Source: Ureibacillus thermosphaericus (GTDB lineage: Bacteria; Bacillota; Bacilli; Bacillales_A; Planococcaceae). From it: 33,462 nucleotides of DNA. Below, piece after piece: positions 18,806 to 26,480 of the stretch (position 1 is the first letter of the stretch; every line of letters starts with the position of its first letter). The notes below the pieces were generated by a model, which ran no database searches, was not told the DNA's origin, and worked only from the letters and a program-made list of their open reading frames with translations. The position numbers and the translations under genes are program-made. The DNA lies in contig NZ_JAAXPW010000033.1 of NCBI RefSeq assembly GCF_012396605.1, positions 1 to 33,462 on the forward strand, in the 5' to 3' direction.

Positions 18806-20083
18806 ATGACTCTTACGATTGCTCAATTAGAAAACATGACATTGAAAGAATTATATAATCTCGCAAGGGAATATAAGATTTCTTATTATAGCAAATTAAC
18901 AAAAAAAGAATTGATATTTGCCATATTAAAATCTCGTTCAGAACAAGAAGGATACTTCTTTATGGAAGGGATATTAGAAATTGTCAATTCTGAAGGGTTT
19001 GGCTTCCTGCGACCGATTAACTATTCACCTTCCAAAGAAGACATTTATATTTCTGCATCTCAAATTCGCCGTTTTGACCTTCGAAATGGTGATAAAGTTT
19101 CTGGTAAAGTACGCCCACCAAAAGAAAACGAACGATATTACGGATTACTTCAAGTAGACGCGGTTAACGGAGAAGACCCGGAAATTGCGAAAGAACGCGT
19201 TCACTTCCCAGCTCTAACTCCACTCTACCCTAATCGACAAATCAAACTCGAAACAACACCTGATAAATTATCGACAAGAATAATGGATTTAGTTGCTCCC
19301 GTTGGATTTGGACAACGAGGATTAATTGTGGCGCCACCAAAAGCTGGTAAAACTACATTGTTAAAAGAAATTGCTAATGCTATCACTACAAACTATCCGC
19401 AAGCTGAACTAATTGTATTATTAATTGATGAACGTCCAGAAGAAGTAACTGATATTGAACGCTCTGTTAAAGCAGATGTCGTTAGTTCGACATTTGATGA
19501 ATTACCAGAAAACCATGTGAAAGTTGCAGAATTAGTATTGGAACGTGCACGTCGCCTCGTTGAACATAAGCGAGATGTAATTATTTTAATGGATTCTATC
19601 ACAAGACTTGCACGCGCTTACAACTTAGTAATTCCGCCAAGTGGAAGAACATTATCCGGTGGTATTGACCCTGCGGCATTCCATCGACCAAAACGCTTCT
19701 TTGGGTCAGCGCGAAATATTGAAGAGGGCGGCAGTTTAACAATATTAGCGACTGCTTTAATCGATACGGGGTCGCGTATGGACGAAGTAATTTACGAGGA
19801 GTTTAAAGGGACAGGTAACTTGGAGTTGCATTTAGATCGTAATCTTGCAGAACGCCGAATTTTCCCGGCACTCGATATTCGTCGATCCGGCACAAGGAAA
19901 GAAGAATTGTTAATTCCGCAAGAGCAATTAGATAAACTATGGGCAATTCGAAAAACCTTTACCGATGCTCCAGACTTTACAGAACGTTTCTTGAAAAAAC
20001 TTCGTTCAACAGAATCTAACGAAGAGTTTTTTGAAATTTTAAACGAAGAAATGAAAAAAGCAAAAGGTAGAGGTCTTTTATAA
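18806..20083 (+). CDS. rho: transcription termination factor Rho
   Basis: RNA-dependent ATPase/helicase that ends untranslated transcripts. 425 aa. The N-terminal Rho-N helices (TLTIAQLENMTLKELYNLAR) are followed by the cold-shock-like RNA-binding fold (about residues 50-125, GFGFLRPINYSPSKEDIYIS). Then comes the ATPase with P-loop APPKAGKT (176-183), LLIDERPEEVTDI, IILMDSITRLARAYN and the secondary RNA loop near SGGIDPAAFHRPKRFFG. Length is that of the compact Bacillus form without a long N-terminal insertion. ATG 18806 follows CTGGAG. B. subtilis rho is autoregulated; the leader here contains a strong hairpin but no intrinsic terminator. Confidence 0.97.
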   Translation: MTLTIAQLENMTLKELYNLAREYKISYYSKLTKKELIFAILKSRSEQEGYFFMEGILEIVNSEGFGFLRPINYSPSKEDIYISASQIRRFDLRNGDKVSGKVRPPKENERYYGLLQVDAVNGEDPEIAKERVHFPALTPLYPNRQIKLETTPDKLSTRIMDLVAPVGFGQRGLIVAPPKAGKTTLLKEIANAITTNYPQAELIVLLIDERPEEVTDIERSVKADVVSSTFDELPENHVKVAELVLERARRLVEHKRDVIILMDSITRLARAYNLVIPPSGRTLSGGIDPAAFHRPKRFFGSARNIEEGGSLTILATALIDTGSRMDEVIYEEFKGTGNLELHLDRNLAERRIFPALDIRRSGTRKEELLIPQEQLDKLWAIRKTFTDAPDFTERFLKKLRSTESNEEFFEILNEEMKKAKGRGLL

Positions 20084-20129
20084 AGGATTAATCCTTTGAT
20101 TTCTATTTTAAATTCATTTATACTTTACC

Positions 20130-20158
20130 TTGAATATTCAAAAGTAGTATGATAATAT
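20130..20158 (+). promoter_or_regulatory. rpmE promoter
   Basis: -35 TTGAAT (20130-20135), a 17-nt spacer and -10 TAATAT (20153-20158). This predicts a transcript start near 20165 and a leader of about 105 nt before rpmE. Confidence 0.6.
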
Positions 20159-20164
20159 AGTCGA

Positions 20165-20262
20165 GTATGTAACGTGTGCATATGTAACTGGCATATTCGG
20201 GTTACGTAAGGCACAGTACGATAAATAACTCTGTTCCAGAATGGTTCAGGGCGGGAGGAGTA
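20165..20262 (+). ncRNA. structured 5' leader of rpmE, possible L31 autoregulatory element
   Basis: Nested inverted repeats form one extended stem: GTA (20165-20167) with TAC (20217-20219), TGTGC (20175-20179) with GCACA (20211-20215), and GTAAC (20184-20188) with GTTAC (20201-20205), closing a 12-nt loop. It sits directly before an L31 gene. An L31 leader family has been described in Firmicutes; membership is suggested by position and structure, not by a model match. Confidence 0.45.
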
Positions 20263-20269
20263 AACGAAT

Positions 20270-20470
20270 ATGAAACAAGGAATTCATCCAGAGTACTACA
20301 CTGCAACAGTTACTTGCTCATGTGGTAACACATTCCAAACAGGTTCAGTGAAAGCTGACATTCGCGTTGAGGTTTGCAACGAATGTCACCCATTCTACAC
20401 TGGACGTCAAAAATTCGCGGCTGCAGATGGTCGTGTGGATCGTTTCAACAAAAAATACGGTCTCAAATAG
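20270..20470 (+). CDS. rpmE: 50S ribosomal protein L31, zinc-binding type
   Basis: 66-aa large-subunit protein. It contains CSCG (C16, C18) and VCNECHPF (C36, C39), so it is the zinc-containing C+ form. Many Firmicutes carry a zinc-free paralogue elsewhere that replaces it under zinc starvation. The C-terminal [11 protein letters not shown] is typical. ATG 20270 follows GGGAGGAG. A strong terminator lies right after the stop, separating it from tdk. Confidence 0.97.
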   Translation: MKQGIHPEYYTATVTCSCGNTFQTGSVKADIRVEVCNECHPFYTGRQKFAAADGRVDRFNKKYGLK

Positions 20471-20477
20471 GAAGCAT

Positions 20478-20513
20478 AAAATGCCTGCCAACAAAATGGC
20501 AGGCATTTTTTTG
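20478..20513 (+). terminator. rpmE terminator
   Basis: AAAATGCCTGCCA pairs with TGGCAGGCATTTT around the loop ACAAAA, followed by a T run (20506-20512). Confidence 0.96.
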
Positions 20514-20558
20514 ATAGTATTTCTACATACCACCTAGTAGTAAAAAAGAGGGAGAACG

Positions 20559-21131
20559 ATGGCTCAACTATTTTTTAAATATGGTGCAATGAACAGCGGA
20601 AAATCAATTGAAATTTTAAAAGTTGCACATAATTATGAAGAGCAGAATAAACCGGTATTAATGTTTACGTCTGGAATTGATAATCGGGATGAAGTCGGAT
20701 ACGTTTCAAGTCGCATTGGATTACGCAGAAAAGCTATTCCTATTTTTGACGATACAAACATTTTTGAAATCGTGAAAAACCATCCGGAAAAATTATTTTG
20801 CATTCTTGTTGATGAAGTGCAATTTTTAAAGAAGGAACATGTATTACAATTAACGAAAATTGTGGATGTATTAGATATTCCGGTGATGGGCTTCGGTTTA
20901 AAAAACGACTTTCAAAATGAGTTGTTTGAAGGTAGCAAATATATGTTAATTTACGCGGATAAAATTGAAGAAATGAAAACAATTTGTTGGTTCTGCCATA
21001 AAAAAGCAACAATGAATTTGCGGATTGATGAAAATGGAAAACCGATTTACGTTGGTGAACAAATACAAATTGGTGGTAATGATACATATTATCCTGTCTG
21101 CCGTAAATGCCATGCCAATCCGCCATTGTGA
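20559..21131 (+). CDS. tdk: thymidine kinase, type II
   Basis: Salvage phosphorylation of thymidine to dTMP. 190 aa. P-loop GAMNSGKS (about 9-16), Walker B-like LVDEVQF, the lid/tyrosine loop, and a zinc site made by CWFC and CRKC near the C-terminus (type II family). The substrate lasso includes [21 protein letters not shown] 20559 follows AAGAGGGAGAA. Same place after rpmE as in B. subtilis. No clear terminator follows; array 3 begins about 45 nt later. Confidence 0.95.
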   Translation: MAQLFFKYGAMNSGKSIEILKVAHNYEEQNKPVLMFTSGIDNRDEVGYVSSRIGLRRKAIPIFDDTNIFEIVKNHPEKLFCILVDEVQFLKKEHVLQLTKIVDVLDIPVMGFGLKNDFQNELFEGSKYMLIYADKIEEMKTICWFCHKKATMNLRIDENGKPIYVGEQIQIGGNDTYYPVCRKCHANPPL

Positions 21132-21176
21132 TTAATTGAAGCAATGATGTTAGGGTGTTAACAGGGATAAGGTAGT

Positions 21177-21405
21177 ACCTACACAAGCAGTTGTACTATC
21201 CGCACGAGCCAGGGTGTTATCCACACAAGTGGAGTGCTATCCGCGCAAGCCAAGGGTCTATCTGCACAAGCTGGAGTATTATCCACACAAGCCGAGGATT
21301 CATCCGCACGAGCGCGGATGTTATCCACACAAGTGGGAATGTATCCGCACGAGCAAGGGAGTTATCCACACAAGTGGTAGTGCTATCCTCACGAGCAGAG
21401 GATTA
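21177..21405. repeat. 21-bp tandem repeat array containing perfect DnaA boxes (array 3)
   Basis: Eleven units of 20-21 bp, starting at 21177, 21198, 21219, 21239, 21260, 21281, 21302, 21323, 21343, 21364 and 21385. Two unit types largely alternate: ATCCACACAAGTGG and ATCCGCACGAGC. A T-T before the first type completes TTATCCACA. The unit family is the same as in array 2. Degenerate copies continue to about 21480 (for example ATTTGCACAAGAAAG). The array occupies most of the tdk-prfA gap. ORFs over it in two plus-strand frames are repeat artefacts. Confidence 0.93.
21217..21370 (+). promoter_or_regulatory. four perfect DnaA boxes within array 3
   Basis: TTATCCACA at 21217-21225, 21279-21287, 21321-21329 and 21362-21370, all on the plus strand. 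Spacings are 62, 42 and 41 bp, close to three, two and two repeat units. Match to the DnaA consensus is seen directly; binding is inferred. Confidence 0.5.
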
Positions 21406-21604
21406 ATCAGTGGGAATTTCCTATTCTCATGAGCAAGCACCAATTACCCAGGCATTGCATCCATTTGCACAAGAAAGTATCACTTTCCAAAAATTGATGA
21501 ACTAGTAGCACATCACTTGCATTTTCTTTATACTAATAAAGTCTAAGAAATTACAAAGCACAACACTCTTTCATATAAACCGAACAAAAATAGAGGTGAA
21601 CTAC

Positions 21605-22681
21605 ATGTTTGATAAACTGCAAGCAGTGGAAGATCGCTACGAAAAATTAAACGAATTACTCAGCGATCCTGACATCGTAAACGATGCCAAAAAACTTCGC
21701 CAATACTCAAAAGAACAATCAGACATACAAGAAACGGTTGAAGTATACAGAGAATATAAAAAAACAAAAGCTGAATTAGAAGAAGCAAGAGAAATGCTTG
21801 AAGAAAAACTCGATCCAGAGATGCATGAACTGGTGAAAGAAGAGTTCAACACTTTAAAAGGGAAAATCGAAGACCTTGAACAGCAATTAAAAATTCTGCT
21901 AATTCCTAAAGACCCGAATGATGACAAAAACGTTATTATGGAAATTCGCGGAGCAGCTGGTGGGGACGAAGCAAACATTTTCGCTGGGGACTTATTCCGC
22001 ATGTATACTCGTTACGCTGAATCTCAAGGATGGAAAGTAGAAGTGATGGAAGCTTCTCCAAGCCCAAGTGGTGGATATAAAGAAATTATCTTTATGATTA
22101 ATGGTCATGGCGCTTATTCGAAATTTAAATTCGAAAACGGTGCTCACCGCGTACAACGGGTACCACAAACAGAATCCCAAGGTCGTATTCATACATCTAC
22201 AGCAACTGTTGCCGTTCTGCCGGAAGTGGAAGAAGTGGAAGTAGAAATCCATGAAAAAGATATCCGCGTTGATACTTTCGCATCATCCGGAGCAGGTGGA
22301 CAATCCGTTAACACAACAATGTCTGCTGTTCGTATGACGCATATTCCAACTGGGATTGTCGTTTCTATGCAAGATGAACGCTCCCAAATTAAAAACCGTG
22401 AAAAAGCGTTAAGAATTCTTCGTGCGCGTGTAGCAGATTTATACAACCGAGAAAAGCAACAAGAATTAGATGCAGCGAGAAAATCTGCTGTTGGTACAGG
22501 AGACCGTTCAGAGCGCATTCGCACGTACAACTATCCGCAAAACCGCGTCACTGACCATCGTATCGGTTTAACCATTCAAAAACTAGATCAAGTAATGGAA
22601 GGGAAGCTTGATGAAATCATTGATGCACTCATCATGGACGAACAAGCTTCCAAACTAGCTCAGCTAAATGAAGAAGCATAA
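21605..22681 (+). CDS. prfA: peptide chain release factor 1
   Basis: Reads UAA and UAG stop codons and triggers peptide release. 358 aa. The N-terminal coiled-coil domain 1 covers about residues 1-100. [18 protein letters not shown] is followed by the GGQ loop [11 protein letters not shown] (GGQ 231-233) and the RF1-type C-terminal domain. ATG 21605 follows AGAGGTGA; the upstream GTG at 21596 is inside this site. The gene overlaps prmC by 14 nt, which ties synthesis of the factor to that of its modifying enzyme. Confidence 0.97.
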   Translation: MFDKLQAVEDRYEKLNELLSDPDIVNDAKKLRQYSKEQSDIQETVEVYREYKKTKAELEEAREMLEEKLDPEMHELVKEEFNTLKGKIEDLEQQLKILLIPKDPNDDKNVIMEIRGAAGGDEANIFAGDLFRMYTRYAESQGWKVEVMEASPSPSGGYKEIIFMINGHGAYSKFKFENGAHRVQRVPQTESQGRIHTSTATVAVLPEVEEVEVEIHEKDIRVDTFASSGAGGQSVNTTMSAVRMTHIPTGIVVSMQDERSQIKNREKALRILRARVADLYNREKQQELDAARKSAVGTGDRSERIRTYNYPQNRVTDHRIGLTIQKLDQVMEGKLDEIIDALIMDEQASKLAQLNEEA

Positions 22682-23531
22682 TACTGTGTTTGAGGCCCTC
22701 CATTGGGCTTCTTCTTTTTTAACGGAACATGGTCGTGACGAAAATGCTGCAAGAATTTTATTGCAATATTTATACGAAACAAATTACTCAGGGCTCATGA
22801 TGCGCATGCACGAAGAAATGCCACAACAAAAGCTGGAACAATACCAACAAATGGTGGAGCAACATGCGAATGGGAGACCGGTTCAATATATTACGGGGAT
22901 AGAAGAATTTTATGGAAGAACCTTTCATGTAGATGAATCTGTATTAATTCCACGTCCTGAAACGGAAGAATTGATTGTCGGAGCCATTGACCGCATGAAA
23001 CAACTTTTCGGTGAAAATAAGGAACTAAACATTGCAGACATCGGTACAGGCAGCGGCATTATTGCGATTACGATGAAGCTTGAATGGCCAAACGCAAAAG
23101 TGTCAGCTACGGATATTTCAGAGGCAGCCCTTAATACTGCTAAAAGCAATGCAGAAAATTTGCAGGCAGCTATTGATTTTCGCTTAGGCGATTTAACAGA
23201 ACCAATCGCAAATGAAAAATGGGATGTGATTTTATCGAATCCACCATACATCGCCTATCAAGAAGCAGAAGAAATGTCTGATGTTGTATTGGATCACGAA
23301 CCGCATCTTGCGCTCTTTGCAAAGGATAATGGGCTCGAGTTTTACAAGCGATTAGCTCAATCACTACCAAACTTATTAAATAAACGAGCTTTGGTGGGAG
23401 TAGAAATCGGATACAGACAAGGAGAAGCGGTGGCAAATCTTTTAAAATCAAGTTTTCCACAAGCTAAAGTAGAAATAGTAAAAGATATTAACAAAAAAAA
23501 TAGATTTGTTTTTTGTATAATCGATGTATAA
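22668..23531 (+). CDS. prmC: release factor glutamine methyltransferase
   Basis: SAM-dependent N5-methylation of the GGQ glutamine of release factors. 287 aa. An N-terminal helical substrate-binding domain (about 1-75) leads into the Rossmann methyltransferase domain with SAM loop [13 protein letters not shown] and the catalytic NPPY in [12 protein letters not shown]. The ATG at 22668 lies inside the last codons of prfA with no strong ribosome-binding site of its own, so translation is probably coupled. It ends 45 nt before spoIIR. Confidence 0.95.
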   Translation: MKKHNTVFEALHWASSFLTEHGRDENAARILLQYLYETNYSGLMMRMHEEMPQQKLEQYQQMVEQHANGRPVQYITGIEEFYGRTFHVDESVLIPRPETEELIVGAIDRMKQLFGENKELNIADIGTGSGIIAITMKLEWPNAKVSATDISEAALNTAKSNAENLQAAIDFRLGDLTEPIANEKWDVILSNPPYIAYQEAEEMSDVVLDHEPHLALFAKDNGLEFYKRLAQSLPNLLNKRALVGVEIGYRQGEAVANLLKSSFPQAKVEIVKDINKKNRFVFCIIDV

Positions 23532-23538
23532 AAATCTT

Positions 23539-23567
23539 CCTTCCTGTCCATTATGATGGCAGGGAGG
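23539..23567 (+). promoter_or_regulatory. hairpin covering the spoIIR ribosome-binding site
   Basis: CCTTCCTGTCCAT (23539-23551) pairs with ATGGCAGGGAGG (23556-23567): 12 pairs, one G-T pair, one bulged T and a TATG loop. The 3' arm contains the ribosome-binding site CAGGGAGGGA of spoIIR. No U run follows, so it is not an ordinary terminator. Confidence 0.6.
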
Positions 23568-23576
23568 GATTGAATT

Positions 23577-24170
23577 ATGTTAAATGATTACGAGATTATA
23601 AGAAATGAAAAAGACCCAATTCAGCCGATAATCAGTATTTTAAAATTAATTGCTTCTAGTTTAGCTGTATATTGTTTTCTATTAATGGTTCCAGATATGG
23701 TAGAAAAATTCTATGAAGCTCGAGAAAACATGCTAGATGATTCATTAAAAATCCGCGTCATTGCAAACAGCAACACAAAGGCCGATCAACAATTAAAAAA
23801 TGAGATGGTTGCAAATCTACAGCCGATCTTTGCAGAAATTTTACACAATGAATATAACAATGTGGATAATGATGAAGCTTTCGCAAAATTAGCCACATAT
23901 GTTCAGCAAAATTATTCACAATACGATGTAAAAATTAATATCGGTGAACATTTAACGCCACCAAAAATCGAAGGGAATACTTTTTATCCACAAGCGTATT
24001 ACGATACATTAGTATTAACGATTGGTGCAGGACGCGGGGACAACTTCTGGTGCAGTATTTTTTCTAATTTGTGCGAACGTCCAAGCGAAAAAGAAGAAGT
24101 GAAACAAGAAGAAGAGCAAAAAGAAGTTCGTTTCATTGTGTGGGAATGGCTAAAAAAGTTGTTTGCTTAA
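23577..24170 (+). CDS. spoIIR: stage II sporulation protein R
   Basis: Forespore-made secreted signal that activates SpoIIGA to process pro-sigma-E in the mother cell. 197 aa. One hydrophobic segment lies at about residues 19-38 (ILKLIASSLAVYCFLLMVPD). The family signature LKIRVIANSNTKADQQLK follows, and LTIGAGRGDNFWCSIFSNLC matches the conserved GxGxGxNWWC...PLC block, though with Phe for one Trp and SNLC for PPLC. The C-terminal tail is short, acidic then amphipathic. ATG 23577. Its coding sequence contains several DnaA boxes of the adjoining cluster. Confidence 0.88.
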   Translation: MLNDYEIIRNEKDPIQPIISILKLIASSLAVYCFLLMVPDMVEKFYEARENMLDDSLKIRVIANSNTKADQQLKNEMVANLQPIFAEILHNEYNNVDNDEAFAKLATYVQQNYSQYDVKINIGEHLTPPKIEGNTFYPQAYYDTLVLTIGAGRGDNFWCSIFSNLCERPSEKEEVKQEEEQKEVRFIVWEWLKKLFA

Positions 24171-24397
24171 AGTTATACACATACGAGTTTGATTTTGGGT
24201 ACCCAATAGAAAAATTTCGACATGGTTTTCCACTATTTTCAGAAAAGTTATACACATTTTGCACAAAACTATCCACAAAATGTGGATAATATTTCAGAAA
24301 TTCAGTTTTTTCAGGAGATGACATACATGGAAACAATCCAACTAACTGTGGATAAAAACGTGGACAAAGAAAAAATTTATTCACAAGCTGTGGATTT
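23839..24397. promoter_or_regulatory. DnaA-box cluster across spoIIR and the start of ywlC
   Basis: Perfect TTATCCACA at 23984-23992 (plus) and at 23861-23869, 24281-24289 and 24347-24355 (minus). Matches to TTWTNCACA lie at 23839, 23912, 24173, 24248, 24257 and 24377 (all plus). CTATCCACA at 24269 has one mismatch. Eleven sites in 560 bp, densest in the 156-bp spoIIR-ywlC gap. From memory, B. subtilis ChIP work found a stable DnaA-binding cluster at ywlC, one of several outside oriC that affect initiation. The position here is equivalent. Presence of the sites is observed; function is by analogy. Confidence 0.8.
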
Positions 24398-25376
24398 ATT
24401 AAATCAAGGGGAAGTTGTTGCTTTTCCAACTGAAACCGTATACGGTCTTGGAGCAGTGGCAACAAACGATGAAGCTGTGAAAAAAATTTATGAAGCAAAA
24501 GGGCGCCCATCCGATAATCCCCTCATTGTACATATTGGAACGGTTGAAGAAGTGACGGATTTTGTGGAAGAGATTCCAGAAAAGGCAAAAACTTTAATGG
24601 AACGTTTTTGGCCTGGTCCACTCACTTTAATTATGAAAGCAAAAAAAGACGTACTTGCTAAAAGCGTGACAGCAGGCTTATCAACGGTTGGACTTCGCAT
24701 GCCAGATCATGAAGTGGCATTGACTTTGCTTAGAATGTTGAAAAAACCGGTAGCAGCTCCTAGTGCAAACCGCAGCGGAAAGCCGAGTCCTACAAAAGCA
24801 GAGCACGTTTATGAAGATTTACAAGGACGAATCCCATTAATTTTGGACGGTGGCACTACTGGAATCGGTATTGAATCAACGGTAATAGATGTAACGGTAA
24901 ATCCACCAGTTATTTTACGTCCAGGTGGTGTAACGAAGGAGATGATAGAGAAGGAAATCGGTGAAGTTATTGAACCGACGCCAAAAGAACAGCAACTTGA
25001 ATCCACTCCGAAAGCTCCTGGCATGAAGTATACCCATTATGCCCCAGATGCACCTGTTTATTTAATTGAAAATAATCGAGAGCGAATCGAACGAGCCATT
25101 GACGAATTGAAACGAGAAGGACATAAAGTGGCTCTCCTTGCTCCATCTAACTTTTCATCAACAACAGCGGACTATTTTTTCCCGTATGGTGAAGAGGAAG
25201 ATAAAGAGCAAATGGCGGCGAAATTATACGACGATCTCCGTGCGTGTGATAAAACGGATGCTTCAATCATATTAGCAACAACCACTACAACTGAAGGAGT
25301 TGGCGCAGCAATTATGAATCGCCTCCACAAAGCTGCTGGAGGAAAATGGTATGGAACACCTAGCACCACTACTTGA
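24327..25376 (+). CDS. ywlC: L-threonylcarbamoyladenylate synthase
   Basis: Makes threonylcarbamoyl-AMP from threonine, bicarbonate and ATP for the t6A modification at position 37 of ANN-decoding tRNAs. 349 aa, Sua5 type. The YrdC domain (about 1-210) has GEVVAFPTETVYGLGA, KIYEAKGRPSDNPLIVHI and APSANRSGKPSPT. The Sua5 C-terminal domain (about 220-349) starts after the linker SPGMKYTHYAPDAP-like stretch, here read as APGMKYTHYAPDAP. ATG 24327 follows TCAGGAGATG. The open frame extends upstream through the DnaA-box region but is not needed. Orthologue of B. subtilis ywlC. Confidence 0.95.
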   Translation: METIQLTVDKNVDKEKIYSQAVDLLNQGEVVAFPTETVYGLGAVATNDEAVKKIYEAKGRPSDNPLIVHIGTVEEVTDFVEEIPEKAKTLMERFWPGPLTLIMKAKKDVLAKSVTAGLSTVGLRMPDHEVALTLLRMLKKPVAAPSANRSGKPSPTKAEHVYEDLQGRIPLILDGGTTGIGIESTVIDVTVNPPVILRPGGVTKEMIEKEIGEVIEPTPKEQQLESTPKAPGMKYTHYAPDAPVYLIENNRERIERAIDELKREGHKVALLAPSNFSSTTADYFFPYGEEEDKEQMAAKLYDDLRACDKTDASIILATTTTTEGVGAAIMNRLHKAAGGKWYGTPSTTT

Positions 25377-25396
25377 AAATTGAGACAATCATAGAA

Positions 25397-25428
25397 GAGC
25401 CAGGCACCTCCTGAAAAGTGCCTGGCTC
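25397..25428 (+). terminator. perfect 11-bp hairpin after ywlC
   Basis: GAGCCAGGCAC (25397-25407) and GTGCCTGGCTC (25418-25428) form a perfect stem with a 10-nt loop, followed by CCTTAATATTT. The U tract is poor. It may be a weak terminator or a dispersed palindromic repeat. Confidence 0.55.
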
Positions 25429-25495
25429 CCTTAATATTTGTGTCTTCTAATTCATAAGATGGTATAAATCTTTCTGGGAGAAAAGAGGACGCTGA

Positions 25496-25993
25496 TTGCA
25501 AGAAATTTTTTCGGGTCTTATTGTTTCACTTGATGTGGTAGCACTCTATTTATTAATTACAGATGTAAAAAGCCGTTTTTTACTTTCTATGTGGACAGCC
25601 ATTCTTCATATGATTTTTCCAGTCATCGGATTTACTTTAGGAAATTGGATGCTTCAGATTTTTATGCAATGGTCCAATATTGTATCTAGCATTCTTTTAT
25701 TTTTTATCGGATTACAAATTATTTTATCCTCAAAAAATGGACATCGCACTCTTCCGATTGGATTATTAGCCATTACAGCAAGTTTAGACACCTTTTCAGT
25801 GAGCATTTCTTTTGGTATGCTTAACTTACAAAAGTATTACTTTATACTAAGTGCAGGAATATGGACTTTTATCCTATCATATATAGCATTACATATAGCA
25901 AAAGCTGGCATTTTATTTAAAGGTACGCCATTTAAATGGATTGCGGGCTTATCTTTGATTACAATAAGTGTATATACATTATGGGATCAGTAA
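25496..25993 (+). CDS. ywlD: MntP-family membrane protein (YwlD)
   Basis: 165 aa with about six hydrophobic segments. The two half-repeats carry Asp motifs, VSLDVVALYLL near the N-terminus and ITASLDTFSVSISFGM in the second half, matching the conserved Asp pairs of MntP-type manganese exporters. It is a little shorter than typical MntP and the first Asp motif is degenerate, so transport of manganese is plausible but not sure. Start TTG 25496 has AAGAGGA six bases upstream. No manganese riboswitch is seen upstream. Orthologue position of B. subtilis ywlD, between ywlC and ywlE. Confidence 0.75.
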   Translation: MQEIFSGLIVSLDVVALYLLITDVKSRFLLSMWTAILHMIFPVIGFTLGNWMLQIFMQWSNIVSSILLFFIGLQIILSSKNGHRTLPIGLLAITASLDTFSVSISFGMLNLQKYYFILSAGIWTFILSYIALHIAKAGILFKGTPFKWIAGLSLITISVYTLWDQ

Positions 25994-26015
25994 TAAGGAA
26001 GAGTGAGAGGGTACC

Positions 26016-26480
26016 ATGAATATTTATTTTGTTTGTACAGGAAATACATGTAGAAGTCCGATGGCAGAAGCCATCTTAAAGCACAAAAATATCGATGGCA
26101 TCCAAGTGAAGTCAGCAGGGATATACGCACTAGAAGGAGGGAAGATATCAGAACATTCTAAAAGCGTTTTAGAGCAAGAAAATATTCAATTTCATCACAC
26201 AACAAGACAAGTAAATGAAGAAGATATTGCATGGGCAGATTTAATTTTAACGATGACAGCCGCTCACCGCGATATGATTCTACAATTTTATGAACAAGCA
26301 AGAGGAAAAACTTATACTCTTAAAGAATATGTAACACCATATAGTTCTTTGGATGTATCCGATCCTTATGGTGGTGATTTGAACACATATAAAAACACAT
26401 ATGAAGAATTAAATCGACTCATTGAGGAATTAGTGAACAAAATAACTGGAGGTGGTAAAGAAGATGAAGAAAACATTTAG
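26016..26480 (+). CDS. ywlE: protein-arginine-phosphatase
   Basis: Low-molecular-weight phosphatase fold of 154 aa that removes phosphate from arginine residues placed by McsB, opposing the arginine tag for ClpCP degradation. The active loop VCTGNTCRS holds nucleophile C7 and R13. T11 is the residue reported to favour phosphoarginine over phosphotyrosine. The general acid Asp is in [11 protein letters not shown] 26016 follows GAGAGGG. The mcp gene starts inside its last 17 nt. Confidence 0.92.
   Translation: MNIYFVCTGNTCRSPMAEAILKHKNIDGIQVKSAGIYALEGGKISEHSKSVLEQENIQFHHTTRQVNEEDIAWADLILTMTAAHRDMILQFYEQARGKTYTLKEYVTPYSSLDVSDPYGGDLNTYKNTYEELNRLIEELVNKITGGGKEDEENI

Noticed and set aside
13912-21405. 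CRISPR arrays
   Set aside because: Units are contiguous 21-mers with no repeat-spacer structure and no cas genes.
21191-21432. Two plus-strand ORFs of about 71 aa over array 3
   Set aside because: Two overlapping frames are both open with heptapeptide repeats, as expected of 21-bp units; no ribosome-binding site.
24222-24326. N-terminal extension of YwlC to an earlier ATG
   Set aside because: The extra codons read through DnaA boxes and the ribosome-binding site; the family begins near METIQL.
21177-24397. A replication origin
   Set aside because: DnaA boxes are present, but there is no dnaA, dnaN or clear unwinding element; the gene order places this away from oriC in B. subtilis.
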